A DNA stretch of 64,000 bases. Source: Nitrosospira sp. 56-18 (GTDB taxonomy: Bacteria; Pseudomonadota; Gammaproteobacteria; Burkholderiales; Nitrosomonadaceae). Both the position numbers and the translations under genes were made by a program. This document shows, in pieces, positions 28,262 through 38,200 of this stretch. The DNA is taken from NCBI GenBank assembly GCA_001899235.1, contig MKVR01000050.1, positions 99,849 through 163,848 on the forward strand, given 5' to 3'. A model generated the notes under the pieces. It did not search any database, was not told where the DNA came from, and worked only from the letters and a program-made list of their open reading frames with translations. Positions within the stretch are counted from its first letter, which is position 1. Each line of letters opens with the position of its first letter.

Positions 28262-29470
28262 CTATTGAGCTTGCTGCATCTGAGGCGCCTGAGACGCCGG
28301 AGGTTCGGGGACGTAACCCATGGGCATCAGCACCCACAGTTTGCCTTGCTGCCTCATTTTCCCGGCCTGGTCCCCGGCTTCCGCACCGAACCCCCAGAAG
28401 AAGTCTGCGCGCACATTTCCCTTGATGGCGCCGCCCGTATCCTGCGCAACCATCAAGCGGGAAAGCTGCTTGTCCGTAGCAGGCCAGGTAGTGGCAAGAA
28501 AAACCGGCGCTCCTTTTGGGATCACGCGCGTGTCAACCGCCAGACTTCTGCCCGCAGTCAGGGGAACACCGAGCGACCCCAGGGGGCCGGACGCCCCGGT
28601 GGGGAGCTCTCGAAAAAAGACGAAACTGGCATTCTCGTTCAACAGCCCGGCCAGCTTGGCCGGGTTTCTCTGGCCCCACGCCCTGATGCCCTGCATGGAC
28701 GCTTCCTCCACGGATAGCTCGCCGCGTTCGACCAATAGTCTTCCGATCGACCTGTACGGATGTCCGTTCTGCTCGGCATAACCTACTCTCGCCATCTCCC
28801 CATCCTCGAGTTTTAGGCGGCCCGATCCCTGAACCTGCAAGAAAAACAGATCCACGACGTCATCCACCCAAAAAAGCTCTTTGCCCTTGAGCCGCGCTGG
28901 TTCGCTTTCTATTTCCTTTCGGCTGTAATAGGGGACGACTTTGCGTCCTTCCAGGCGCCCGCGCAGCCTCATGTTTTTCAGCGCCGGATAGACGCCACCC
29001 AAATCGATTACAAGAAGCTCATCGGGCGTGGTATAAAGCGGGTACGGGTATTTGCCGGACGGCTTGCGGCTGCCTCTTAAAAGCGGTTCGTAATAGCCGG
29101 TGATGAGTCCCTCTCCGCTACCGTCCGGGTTCAGTACCTGATGCGGGACAAAATGGCTCTCGAAAAATTGCCGCAAGGCAGCGATATCTTCTCCCCGCAT
29201 AGCATCCGCCTGCGCGCAGGTTTCCTGCCACAGCGCCTTATTTTTCAAGACATCGCAACTTTTCAGGAAGGCATCCCACGCTGGCACGATATCATCGTCG
29301 GCCCAGCCCGTGAGTGCGCTCCAGTCGGATGGCTTGAGCGCGATTCCAGACAGCGCAGCCTGCGGCGTGGCCGGGGCAACAGCCGCTCCGGTGGAAACGG
29401 AAGGAACAGTGGTACAGGCGTGGAGCCATAATGAGGACACAACCACAAGAAAACTTAATTGGTTTTTCAT
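28262..29470 (-). CDS. mltA: Membrane-bound lytic murein transglycosylase A
   Basis: A 402-residue outer-membrane lipoprotein: signal sequence with lipobox LHAC (Cys19). The MltA barrel domain (about 130-290) contains GLITGYYEPLLRGSRKPS and the 3D domain (about 295-380) has the catalytic aspartate in VAQDTGGAIKGNVRADFFWG. It cleaves glycan strands to 1,6-anhydromuropeptides. A Pro/Gln-rich tail closes the protein. It is convergent with dsbC. Confidence 0.95.
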   Translation of the reverse strand: MKNQLSFLVVVSSLWLHACTTVPSVSTGAAVAPATPQAALSGIALKPSDWSALTGWADDDIVPAWDAFLKSCDVLKNKALWQETCAQADAMRGEDIAALRQFFESHFVPHQVLNPDGSGEGLITGYYEPLLRGSRKPSGKYPYPLYTTPDELLVIDLGGVYPALKNMRLRGRLEGRKVVPYYSRKEIESEPARLKGKELFWVDDVVDLFFLQVQGSGRLKLEDGEMARVGYAEQNGHPYRSIGRLLVERGELSVEEASMQGIRAWGQRNPAKLAGLLNENASFVFFRELPTGASGPLGSLGVPLTAGRSLAVDTRVIPKGAPVFLATTWPATDKQLSRLMVAQDTGGAIKGNVRADFFWGFGAEAGDQAGKMRQQGKLWVLMPMGYVPEPPASQAPQMQQAQ

Positions 29471-29511
29471 CGAATATTGATTAAAGTTACATGAATTAAA
29501 CTACACGAATC

Positions 29512-29643
29512 ATGATCGACCCTATGTGGATACTACTGCTGGAAGCGGGGGTAGCGCTATCGCTACTGATTCTCATCGTCTGGTGGACCCGGCCGCGCAA
29601 AAAAAACGATGAGAACAAACCGGATGATGAAAAACAGGAATAA
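29512..29643 (+). CDS. Small single-span membrane protein
   Basis: A 43-codon frame starting MIDPMWILLLEAGVALSLLI, with one membrane segment (about residues 5-24), a WWTRPRKK basic boundary and a short acidic, lysine-rich tail ending in DDEKQE. The pattern (short periplasmic end, one helix, positive-inside tail) is that of a genuine small membrane protein rather than a random frame. The ribosome-binding site is weak. It lies between mltA (divergent) and gdhA. Function unknown. Confidence 0.6.
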   Translation: MIDPMWILLLEAGVALSLLILIVWWTRPRKKNDENKPDDEKQE

Positions 29644-29784
29644 GCTCCGCAAAGACAGGACAACATGATAAATTAATAGTTCAAGCAGAATGCCTACCCG
29701 CCAAAACTTTGCGGCTACTGAATCATGCGTGCTGGAGAACAGGCCCGACTAAATACTGGCGATTTCTTGAGGAAGCGCTGATAA

Positions 29785-31152
<1,368 letters not shown>

Positions 31153-31164
31153 CAGTTTTGCAAG

Positions 31165-32529
31165 CTATCTTATCCACATCGTCTTGATATTCGAAAATTC
31201 CCGAATGCCGTGATAAGACAGCTCCCTGCCAAAACCGGACGCTTTGGTGCCGCCGAATGGCAGGCGTGGATCGGATCGCACCATCCCGTTTATAAAGGTA
31301 CACCCCGCCTCGATCTCGCGTGCGATTTTCTCGGCGTGCATGGAATCCCGGCTCCAGATGCTGGAGCCGAGGCCAAAACGCGTATCGTTGGCGATTCGAA
31401 TTGCTTCTTCTTCATCGGCAGCACGGATCACGGCGGCAACCGGTCCGAATAATTCCTCGTGATAGGCGCGTGTCTTTGCTGTTACCCGGTCGAGTATCGA
31501 TGGCGGATAAAACGCCCCTTCGCCCGAAACCGGCTCGCAACCAAGAACCACCTCCGCTCCTTGCTCTATTGAGTCCGTTACCTGCCGGTGAAGATACTCG
31601 CGTAGATCGAGGCGAGCCATCGGACCCATTTGCGTTGCCTCGCTGGCGGGGTCGCCCACTTTCAACTCGGCCGCTTTCCTGGAAAACAAGGACAGGAACT
31701 CATCAGCAATTTCGGCAACCGGAATGATACGCTTGGCGGCTATGCAGGATTGACCGCAGTTCTGGAAGCGCGACCTCACCGCAAAGCTCGCGGCCTGCTC
31801 AAGATCGGCATCCTTCAGTACGATGAACGCGTCCGATCCTCCCAGCTCCAGCACACATTTTTTTAAATGCTGCCCTGCATGGGAAGCAACCTCGCGCCCG
31901 GCGTTTTCCGACCCGGTCAGCGTTACCGCATGCACATGGCGGCTTGCAATGGCTCCAGCCACATCCGCCGCCTCTATCATGAGCGTGGTGAAAACATGCT
32001 CGGGGAATCCCGCGTCGCGGAACAGCTGTTCCAGCGCCAGGGCGCACTGCGGGACATTGGAAGCGTGCTTGAGAACACAGGCATTGCCTGCCATGAGAGC
32101 GGGTGCGGCGAAGCGGATGACTTGAAAAAACGGAAAGTTCCACGGCATCACCCCCAGCACGACGCCGAGGGGATCATACAAGACATAACTCCTGCCTGCG
32201 TCGGTCTGCACCATTTCAGTCTGTATGAAATGTTCTGCATGCACCGCATAAAAATCGCAGGCGAGCGCGCATTTTTCCACCTCGGCGCGCCCCTCGCGCA
32301 AGGACTTGCCCATTTCGAGAGCCATCAGGCGGGCATATTCATCGACGCGTTCATGGAAAAGCACAGCGGCGCGATTCATTCGTTCAACGCGCGCACCAAA
32401 CGCCATTCGTGACCACTCATGCTGAGCCCGGGAAGCATCCTGCAACGCTTCGGCCAGACGATGGCTATCCCAGCTGGGGTAGGTTTTCAGGGTGGTGCTG
32501 GTAGCGGGGTTGAGGCTGATATAGGGCAT
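31165..32529 (-). CDS. NAD(P)-dependent succinate-semialdehyde dehydrogenase family protein
   Basis: A 454-residue aldehyde dehydrogenase. Catalytic residues are all visible: Asn131 (PWNFP), Lys154, Glu228 (LELGG) and Cys262 (CGQSC). The C-terminal block PFGGTKASGFGRELSYHGIR is typical of the succinate-semialdehyde dehydrogenase (Sad/GabD) group, so oxidation of succinate semialdehyde to succinate is the likely reaction. It is convergent with gdhA, ending 12 bp from it, which could link 2-oxoglutarate, glutamate and succinate metabolism. The exact substrate is inference. Confidence 0.85.
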   Translation of the reverse strand: MPYISLNPATSTTLKTYPSWDSHRLAEALQDASRAQHEWSRMAFGARVERMNRAAVLFHERVDEYARLMALEMGKSLREGRAEVEKCALACDFYAVHAEHFIQTEMVQTDAGRSYVLYDPLGVVLGVMPWNFPFFQVIRFAAPALMAGNACVLKHASNVPQCALALEQLFRDAGFPEHVFTTLMIEAADVAGAIASRHVHAVTLTGSENAGREVASHAGQHLKKCVLELGGSDAFIVLKDADLEQAASFAVRSRFQNCGQSCIAAKRIIPVAEIADEFLSLFSRKAAELKVGDPASEATQMGPMARLDLREYLHRQVTDSIEQGAEVVLGCEPVSGEGAFYPPSILDRVTAKTRAYHEELFGPVAAVIRAADEEEAIRIANDTRFGLGSSIWSRDSMHAEKIAREIEAGCTFINGMVRSDPRLPFGGTKASGFGRELSYHGIREFSNIKTMWIR

Positions 32530-32678
32530 GATATGCTATTCTTCCCAGTTAGGTGTCCAATGTCGTGTATCGAAGTCCGAGGGTAGTTCTCTGCTGAAAG
32601 CAAAATGGGTGACGTGAGAGATTGCCTTCGCGCTTCCCCGCCAGGCTATTTACGTAAATTAATTAGGTGTGGCAAGTT

Positions 32679-34622
32679 ATGAGAAAGTTTCTTGTGGGGT
32701 TGTTTTTGGTGATTCACGCCGGAACCTCGACGGCTGGCCAGGAAGCTAACTTCATGGCGATGCGGAAAGCGTTCCTGTCGGGCAATGCCGGTCACGTGAT
32801 CGTATACGGCCAACGCTTGCAGGGGCATGCACTGGAGCCCTATGCAGCCTACTATCGGCTCCGCGGCGCCGTTATCAATCTTGATGCCATCAAGAAGTTT
32901 ATCAGTCGCTATCCGGACAGTCCACTCAGCGACCGTCTTAGGAGCGATTGGCTGAAGGCCCTGGGAAAGGCGCAGCAATGGGAGCTATTCGCGGAAGAAT
33001 ACCCCAATTTGATCGGCGGGGATATGGAGCTCACCTGCTATTCGCTGCAACAGCGCCTGGCCGCCCAGGACCGCAAAGGGTATGAGGAAGCCCGCCCATT
33101 GTGGTTCAGCGCGCGCGATCTCCCGGAAAGTTGCACCCCGCTATTCAAGACGCTGATGAGCGCGGATGTTCTGACGACAGAGGACATCTGGGCGCGACTG
33201 CGGTTGACGCTGGAAGCGGGCAATGTAGGCGTAGCCAGATGGATCAACGAATACCTGCCGGAAGGCCAGGGTCTCAGTGGCCGCAAGCTGGCCGCCGCGA
33301 CAGATAATCCACTACGCTACCTGGAATCACAGCGGCATTCCATAAAGACCCGGGGCGACCGTGAAATCGCCCTTTTTGCCATGCTGCGCCTTGTTCGGAA
33401 CGGTCCCGACCAGGCATACGCTTATTGGCCCCGCCTGCGCGGGAGCTTCAGTGAGAAAGATCATGCTTACTTCATGGCACAACTTGCCGATCAGGCGGCA
33501 CGCAGGCTTCACCCGAATACACTGAGCTGGTTCGCGGAAGCCGCGAAAACCCGCAGTCCGGCTGTACTGACAGACGATCAGCTCGGATGGAAAGCGCGAA
33601 CCATGCTGCGCGCCGGAGATTGGGATACCGTATTGGATACCATTGATGCCATGTCTCCCCGGGAACAGCGCGCGGGAGTATGGCGTTACTGGAAAGCCCG
33701 CGCTTTGAAAGCCGCAGGCAAAACCACCGACGCCAATGCCATCCTTGCCCCACTAAGCAATGAGCATAATTTTTACGGGCAACTGGCGGAGGAAGAACTG
33801 GGCGTGGCCATCGGTCCCTCATCCGCGCCCCACAAAGTCACACCGGCCGAAATTGCCGCAATCGAACGCTTGCCGAGTATTCAGCGGTCGCTCATCCTGT
33901 ACCGGTTGAATCTCCGCCCCGAGGCGGCGCTTGAATGGGCGTGGGCAATAAAGGATCTGGACGACCATCGGCTGCTCGCTGCAGCTGAAGTCGCCCGGCG
34001 CAAGGGCATTTATGACCGGGCCATCCACACCGCCGAGAAAACCGTGCAACATCACGACTTCAACCTGCGTTTTCTTACTCCTCACCGCGATACGCTGCGC
34101 GGCATCCTGAAACAGCAGGAACTGGAACTGGACGAAGCATGGGTATACGGACTCATTCGGCAGGAAAGCCGCTTCATGTCGGATGCACGATCCAGCGCCG
34201 GCGCGATGGGTCTCATGCAATTGATGCCGGGAACCGCGAAATGGGTGGCAAAAAGACTGGGCATGAAGAAATACCGCAATGCCCTTGCCACCGAAGTGAA
34301 TACCAATCTCAAGCTGGGCACCTACTACCTCAAACATGTCCTGACCATGTTCGACAACCAGCCGATGCTTGCTTCCGCCGCCTATAATGCCGGCCCCAGC
34401 AGAGTGGGACAGTGGCGCGCCGAAAAGGCGATGGAGGGTGCCATTTACGCGGAAACCATTCCCTTCAACGAGACGCGCGACTATGTAAAAAAAGTAATGA
34501 GCAATTCCATGTACTATGCCAGCACGCTCGGCCATCGAGTAAAACCGCTGAAGCAGCGCCTCGGAACTGTGGCATCGAACCAGAACATGGAAAAAATGGC
34601 GAAAGAAGATGTTGGGCCATGA
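32679..34622 (+). CDS. slt: Soluble lytic murein transglycosylase
   Basis: A 647-residue periplasmic transglycosylase. A signal peptide (cleavage after TSTA or nearby, about residue 21) leads to a long helical superhelix (about 25-460) and a C-terminal SLT domain (about 480-630) with catalytic Glu in GLIRQESRFMSDARSSAGAM, then GLMQLMPGTA and AAYNAGPSRV. It cuts the glycan backbone during wall turnover. A GTG four codons upstream is possible; the ATG at 32679 has AGGTG about 9 nt before it. The stop overlaps the next gene by 4 bp (ATGA). Confidence 0.94.
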   Translation: MRKFLVGLFLVIHAGTSTAGQEANFMAMRKAFLSGNAGHVIVYGQRLQGHALEPYAAYYRLRGAVINLDAIKKFISRYPDSPLSDRLRSDWLKALGKAQQWELFAEEYPNLIGGDMELTCYSLQQRLAAQDRKGYEEARPLWFSARDLPESCTPLFKTLMSADVLTTEDIWARLRLTLEAGNVGVARWINEYLPEGQGLSGRKLAAATDNPLRYLESQRHSIKTRGDREIALFAMLRLVRNGPDQAYAYWPRLRGSFSEKDHAYFMAQLADQAARRLHPNTLSWFAEAAKTRSPAVLTDDQLGWKARTMLRAGDWDTVLDTIDAMSPREQRAGVWRYWKARALKAAGKTTDANAILAPLSNEHNFYGQLAEEELGVAIGPSSAPHKVTPAEIAAIERLPSIQRSLILYRLNLRPEAALEWAWAIKDLDDHRLLAAAEVARRKGIYDRAIHTAEKTVQHHDFNLRFLTPHRDTLRGILKQQELELDEAWVYGLIRQESRFMSDARSSAGAMGLMQLMPGTAKWVAKRLGMKKYRNALATEVNTNLKLGTYYLKHVLTMFDNQPMLASAAYNAGPSRVGQWRAEKAMEGAIYAETIPFNETRDYVKKVMSNSMYYASTLGHRVKPLKQRLGTVASNQNMEKMAKEDVGP

Positions 34623-35560
34623 GTATCGACAAAGTCTGCATTTTCGGTGGCAGCGGATTTGTGGGAAGGCATCTCGCCAACCTGCTCGCTTCCAGAAAAA
34701 TTCATCTGCGCATTCCCACGAGGCATCGGGAACGTGCCAGAGCGCTTCTCGTGCTTCCCACGGCCGATGTAGTGCAAGCCGATGTATACGATGACAGCCA
34801 GCTCGAGCGCCTGGTCAGCGGCATGGACGCGGTCATCAACCTGATTGGCGTCCTGCACGGCGACTTTCACGCGGCCCATGTTGAACTGCCCCGAAAAATT
34901 GCGGCCGCGTGCGCTCGCAATGGCGTAACCCGCCTATTGCACATGAGCGCGCTGCATGCCGGTCCCGATCGCCCAAGCCAGTATCTGCGCTCGAAGGGGG
35001 AAGGTGAAAAGGCGGTGGCAGAGTCCGGCCTTGTCGCCACTGTTTTCAGGCCATCCGTCATTTTCGGTCCTGGTGATGCTTCGATCAGCTTGTTCGCACG
35101 GCTGGCGGGTTTTCTGCCGGTAATGCCGCTGGGATCGCCCGGCGCGCGCTTCCAGCCCGTTTTCGTGGAAGACGTGGCGCGAGCATTTGCCGACAGCCTC
35201 GATGCATCCCATACTTTTGGCCAAAGCTATGCTTTATGCGGTCCCCACTCCTACACCCTGCGGCGGCTGGTGAAATACGCGGGGCACATAACGGGGCATG
35301 ATCCCGCCATCATCGGGCTGAATGACTCTCTGTCCTATCTGCAGGCGCTGGTACTGGAATGGCTGCCCGGCAGGCTCATGACAAGGGACAATTATTACTC
35401 GATGAAAGTCGACAACGTTTGTTCCCCCGGCAATGGCAATAACCTCGAGGCGATATGGAATATCAGGCCCACGGCGCTGGAGGAAGTGGCGCCGCTTTAC
35501 CTGGCGCAGCGTACGCCGCGCAACCGGTACCAGCGCTTGCGCGACCGGGCCCGGCGATAG
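34619..35560 (+). CDS. NAD-dependent epimerase of the complex I NDUFA9-subunit family
   Basis: A 313-residue short-chain dehydrogenase-like protein with the nucleotide-binding motif VCIFGGSGFVGRHL at the N-terminus and a SxxY-type region (YLRSKGEGEKAV). It matches the NDUFA9-like atypical SDR group, which lacks a clear enzymatic role in bacteria. The start overlaps the slt stop by 4 bp; the frame is open further upstream but inside slt. Co-translation with slt and cca suggests an operon of unrelated functions. Confidence 0.85.
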   Translation: MSIDKVCIFGGSGFVGRHLANLLASRKIHLRIPTRHRERARALLVLPTADVVQADVYDDSQLERLVSGMDAVINLIGVLHGDFHAAHVELPRKIAAACARNGVTRLLHMSALHAGPDRPSQYLRSKGEGEKAVAESGLVATVFRPSVIFGPGDASISLFARLAGFLPVMPLGSPGARFQPVFVEDVARAFADSLDASHTFGQSYALCGPHSYTLRRLVKYAGHITGHDPAIIGLNDSLSYLQALVLEWLPGRLMTRDNYYSMKVDNVCSPGNGNNLEAIWNIRPTALEEVAPLYLAQRTPRNRYQRLRDRARR

Positions 35561-35581
35561 TGCTCGTCGAATTCATCCGCG

Positions 35582-36817
35582 ATGAAGACTTATCTGGTTG
35601 GCGGCTCGGTACGGGATGAAATTCTAGGTCTGCCGGTAACGGACCATGACCATGTCGTGGTGGGATCGACGCCGGAAGAAATGGTGCGGCTGGGCTACCG
35701 GGCGGTGGGTAAGGACTTTCCCGTTTTCCTTCATCCCGAAACCCATGAGCAATACGCCCTGGCTCGCACCGAGCGCAAGATATCGCGCGGGTACAAGGGT
35801 TTCGAGGTCTATGCCTCGCCGGAAGTTTCGTTGCAGGAGGACCTTGCGCGGCGCGATCTCACCATCAATTCCATCGCCAGGGATGAGAACGGCAACATCA
35901 TCGATCCATTCGGAGGAGTAGCCGATCTTGAAGCCGGATTGCTGCGGCATATAGGCCCGGCCTTCACGGAAGATCCGGTTCGGGTGCTGCGCACCGCCCG
36001 TTTCGCCGCTCGTTTCGGTTTCCGCATTGCGCCGGAAACGCTGACGCTCATGAGCGAAATGGTGCATAACGGCGAAGTCGACGCGCTGGTTCCCGAACGC
36101 GTCTGGCAGGAGTTTGCCCGCGGCCTCATGGAGCACAAACCTTCCCGCATGTTTTATGCTCTGCGGGAGTGTGGCGCGCTCACCCGCCTGATGCCGGAAG
36201 TGGATGCTTTGTTCGGCGTGCCCCAACCACCGCAGCACCACCCGGAAATCGATACCGGCGTGCACGTGATGATGGTCATCGATCACGCCGCGTGGAAAAA
36301 TTATTCCCTCCCGGTGCGGTTCGCCGCCCTTACCCATGACCTTGGCAAAGGCACCACGCCACCGGAAGAATGGCCGCGCCATATCGGCCATGAAGCGCGC
36401 AGCGTCAAACTGGTAAGGGAGCTATGCGAGCGCATCAGAAGCACAAACGAAGCCCGGGACCTGGCATTGCTGGTTGCACGCTACCATGGAGACGTCCACC
36501 ACTCGCTCGAGCTGAGGCCATCGACCATCGCCGCCATGCTTCAGGCGGTGGATGCTTATCGCAAGCCGCAGCGGTTCGAAGAATTTCTACAGGCTTGTGC
36601 ATGCGATTTTCATGGAAGGCCGGGTTATGCCGAAAAACCCTATCCGCAAGCTGAACGCCTGCGAATGGCGCTCAGCGCGGCGAGAAGCGTGGACGCGGGC
36701 GCAATTGCCGCCGAGCTGGCCAGAACCGCCCAGGATCCCACACGCTTGCCGGCGGCTATCAATACCAGGGTAAATGAGGCGCGTATTGCCGAAATAAAGG
36801 CGCAATCCTCCCTGTAG
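35582..36817 (+). CDS. cca: CCA-adding tRNA nucleotidyltransferase, multifunctional
   Basis: A 411-residue class II CCA enzyme. The N-terminus YLVGGSVRDEILGLPVTDHDHV holds the polymerase motif; the usual DxD is present as DHD, and the ERK motif follows (ARTERK). An HD domain (about 225-340, FAALTHDLGKG) indicates the phosphohydrolase-bearing form of gamma- and betaproteobacteria. It repairs and completes tRNA 3' ends. It follows the epimerase gene by 21 bp. Confidence 0.95.
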   Translation: MKTYLVGGSVRDEILGLPVTDHDHVVVGSTPEEMVRLGYRAVGKDFPVFLHPETHEQYALARTERKISRGYKGFEVYASPEVSLQEDLARRDLTINSIARDENGNIIDPFGGVADLEAGLLRHIGPAFTEDPVRVLRTARFAARFGFRIAPETLTLMSEMVHNGEVDALVPERVWQEFARGLMEHKPSRMFYALRECGALTRLMPEVDALFGVPQPPQHHPEIDTGVHVMMVIDHAAWKNYSLPVRFAALTHDLGKGTTPPEEWPRHIGHEARSVKLVRELCERIRSTNEARDLALLVARYHGDVHHSLELRPSTIAAMLQAVDAYRKPQRFEEFLQACACDFHGRPGYAEKPYPQAERLRMALSAARSVDAGAIAAELARTAQDPTRLPAAINTRVNEARIAEIKAQSSL

Positions 36818-36864
36818 TGAACTTACCACGCACCGGATTTAGGTTCAAATACCATGACGCCTTG

Positions 36865-37512
36865 CTACTTCGATCCGCGCTCCTTGCGTACTTTTTCTAT
36901 CAAGGCAGTTGCCGTATTGATGGTATCCTGAGGAGTTCCGCCCATCCTCCCACTGGTAAGGTATTTACCATCCACCACAACCGATGGAACACCAGAAAGC
37001 CCATAATCCTTAGACAGGTGCGTTGCGCGGGATACCTGGTTCTGCACGGAAAAAGAATTGTAGGCGTCGATGAATTTCTGGCGGTCCAGTCCCTGCTTTG
37101 CTATCCAGTTGAACAACACGTCATCCTTGGTCAGGTCGATCCCGTCCCGATGAATTGCGTCATAAACCTTGTCATGCAGTTTCTCCCGTTCGCCAAGCGC
37201 ATCCAGTGCGTAGAAGATTTTTGCCCCAGGGATCCAGTTGGGGCGAAAAACAGCAGGAATATAACGGAAACTGACATCCTTCGGCTTATCCTTCAGCCAT
37301 GCCTTGATATAAGGATGCAGGTCATAACAGTGCGGGCAGCCATACCAGAAGAACTCGATAACCTCTATATTATTACCGCTATCCGTGGTTTTCGGATGTT
37401 TCAGAACCGTGTAATCCCGCCCCTCGACAATTTCGGCCGAGACTCCGGAAATACCAGCAATGCCCGTGCCGAGAAACAAAAGAACTACCGCAAGCAAACG
37501 CATGGGGATCAT
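36865..37512 (-). CDS. dsbA: Thiol:disulfide interchange protein DsbA
   Basis: A 215-residue periplasmic oxidase with a signal peptide (cleavage after VSA, about residue 26) and the active site CPHC at Cys59-Cys62, the DsbA-specific dipeptide. The cis-Pro loop GVPSVVVDGKY is near residue 175. The start follows a strong AAGGAGAAAAC site. It lies last in the argS-SPOR-dsbA unit. With dsbC in the same window the periplasmic disulfide pathway is well represented. Confidence 0.95.
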   Translation of the reverse strand: MIPMRLLAVVLLFLGTGIAGISGVSAEIVEGRDYTVLKHPKTTDSGNNIEVIEFFWYGCPHCYDLHPYIKAWLKDKPKDVSFRYIPAVFRPNWIPGAKIFYALDALGEREKLHDKVYDAIHRDGIDLTKDDVLFNWIAKQGLDRQKFIDAYNSFSVQNQVSRATHLSKDYGLSGVPSVVVDGKYLTSGRMGGTPQDTINTATALIEKVRKERGSK

Positions 37513-37577
37513 GTTTTCTCCTTGAATGGGTGAACCGATGCTGATGAGGCATACTGCGCCAGCCAGGGGTTATCTTC

Positions 37578-38189
37578 TTACTGTCTGCCTTCGTGGACCT
37601 TGATGAGACTGCTCTGCACACCGTTTTGCTGCAATGAAGCCTGAGCCTGTTTCATATCCTCGGTACCTGTGAAAGGACCCACCCGCACGCGATGCCAGAT
37701 GCCTCTCCCCGGCAAATCCGCAGCCTGGACGAATGCCTCTACTCCCAGCATGGCAAGCCTTGCTTTCAGATTGTCGGCATCTTCCGCTTTCTGGAATGAT
37801 CCCGTCTGGAGAAAATACCTGTCGCCGGATGAAGCATGCTGCTCCGCTTGCTTGAACTGCTGTTCCGTTACGGCTTCTTCACTGTTCGGCAGGATTTTGT
37901 AGAATTCGAAACGGGGTTTGCCATCGGTTGCTTTGCCGTTTTTCTCGCTCCCGCCGGAATTCTGCGCACTCTTTTCGATTTGATTGGCGGTCCCCTTACC
38001 CGGCGCGCTATCCACGACCTTTTCATTCCCAATGAATGGGCTGGGCGACTTGTCTATATACATCCATATGGCTATGGCACTCAGAAGTCCGAGCGCGTAG
38101 CCAGTAAACAATCCAAACAGAAAAGCACCCCTGCTTTTGTCGGATACTTGAGAATTCGTCGAAGTCTTATAATCGCGGCTCATGTACAT
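37578..38189 (-). CDS. SPOR-domain membrane protein
   Basis: A 203-residue protein with a short cytoplasmic N-terminus, one membrane segment (about 22-45), a Lys/Gly/Ser-rich linker and a C-terminal SPOR domain (about 123-198; YFLQTGSFQKAEDADNLKAR and VRVGPFTG). SPOR domains bind denuded peptidoglycan at the division site. It starts 11 bp after argS, with GGAG 7 nt before the ATG, and precedes dsbA. It resembles FtsN-like proteins in layout, but no FtsA-binding motif is obvious. Confidence 0.88.
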   Translation of the reverse strand: MYMSRDYKTSTNSQVSDKSRGAFLFGLFTGYALGLLSAIAIWMYIDKSPSPFIGNEKVVDSAPGKGTANQIEKSAQNSGGSEKNGKATDGKPRFEFYKILPNSEEAVTEQQFKQAEQHASSGDRYFLQTGSFQKAEDADNLKARLAMLGVEAFVQAADLPGRGIWHRVRVGPFTGTEDMKQAQASLQQNGVQSSLIKVHEGRQ

Positions 38190-38200
38190 GTGATACTCCG

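Noticed and set aside
36834..36845. CGGATTTAGGTT as another end of MITE family 2
   Set aside because: Only 12 bases match and the adjacent bases do not follow the element; same for ACCTAAATCC at 8491-8500.
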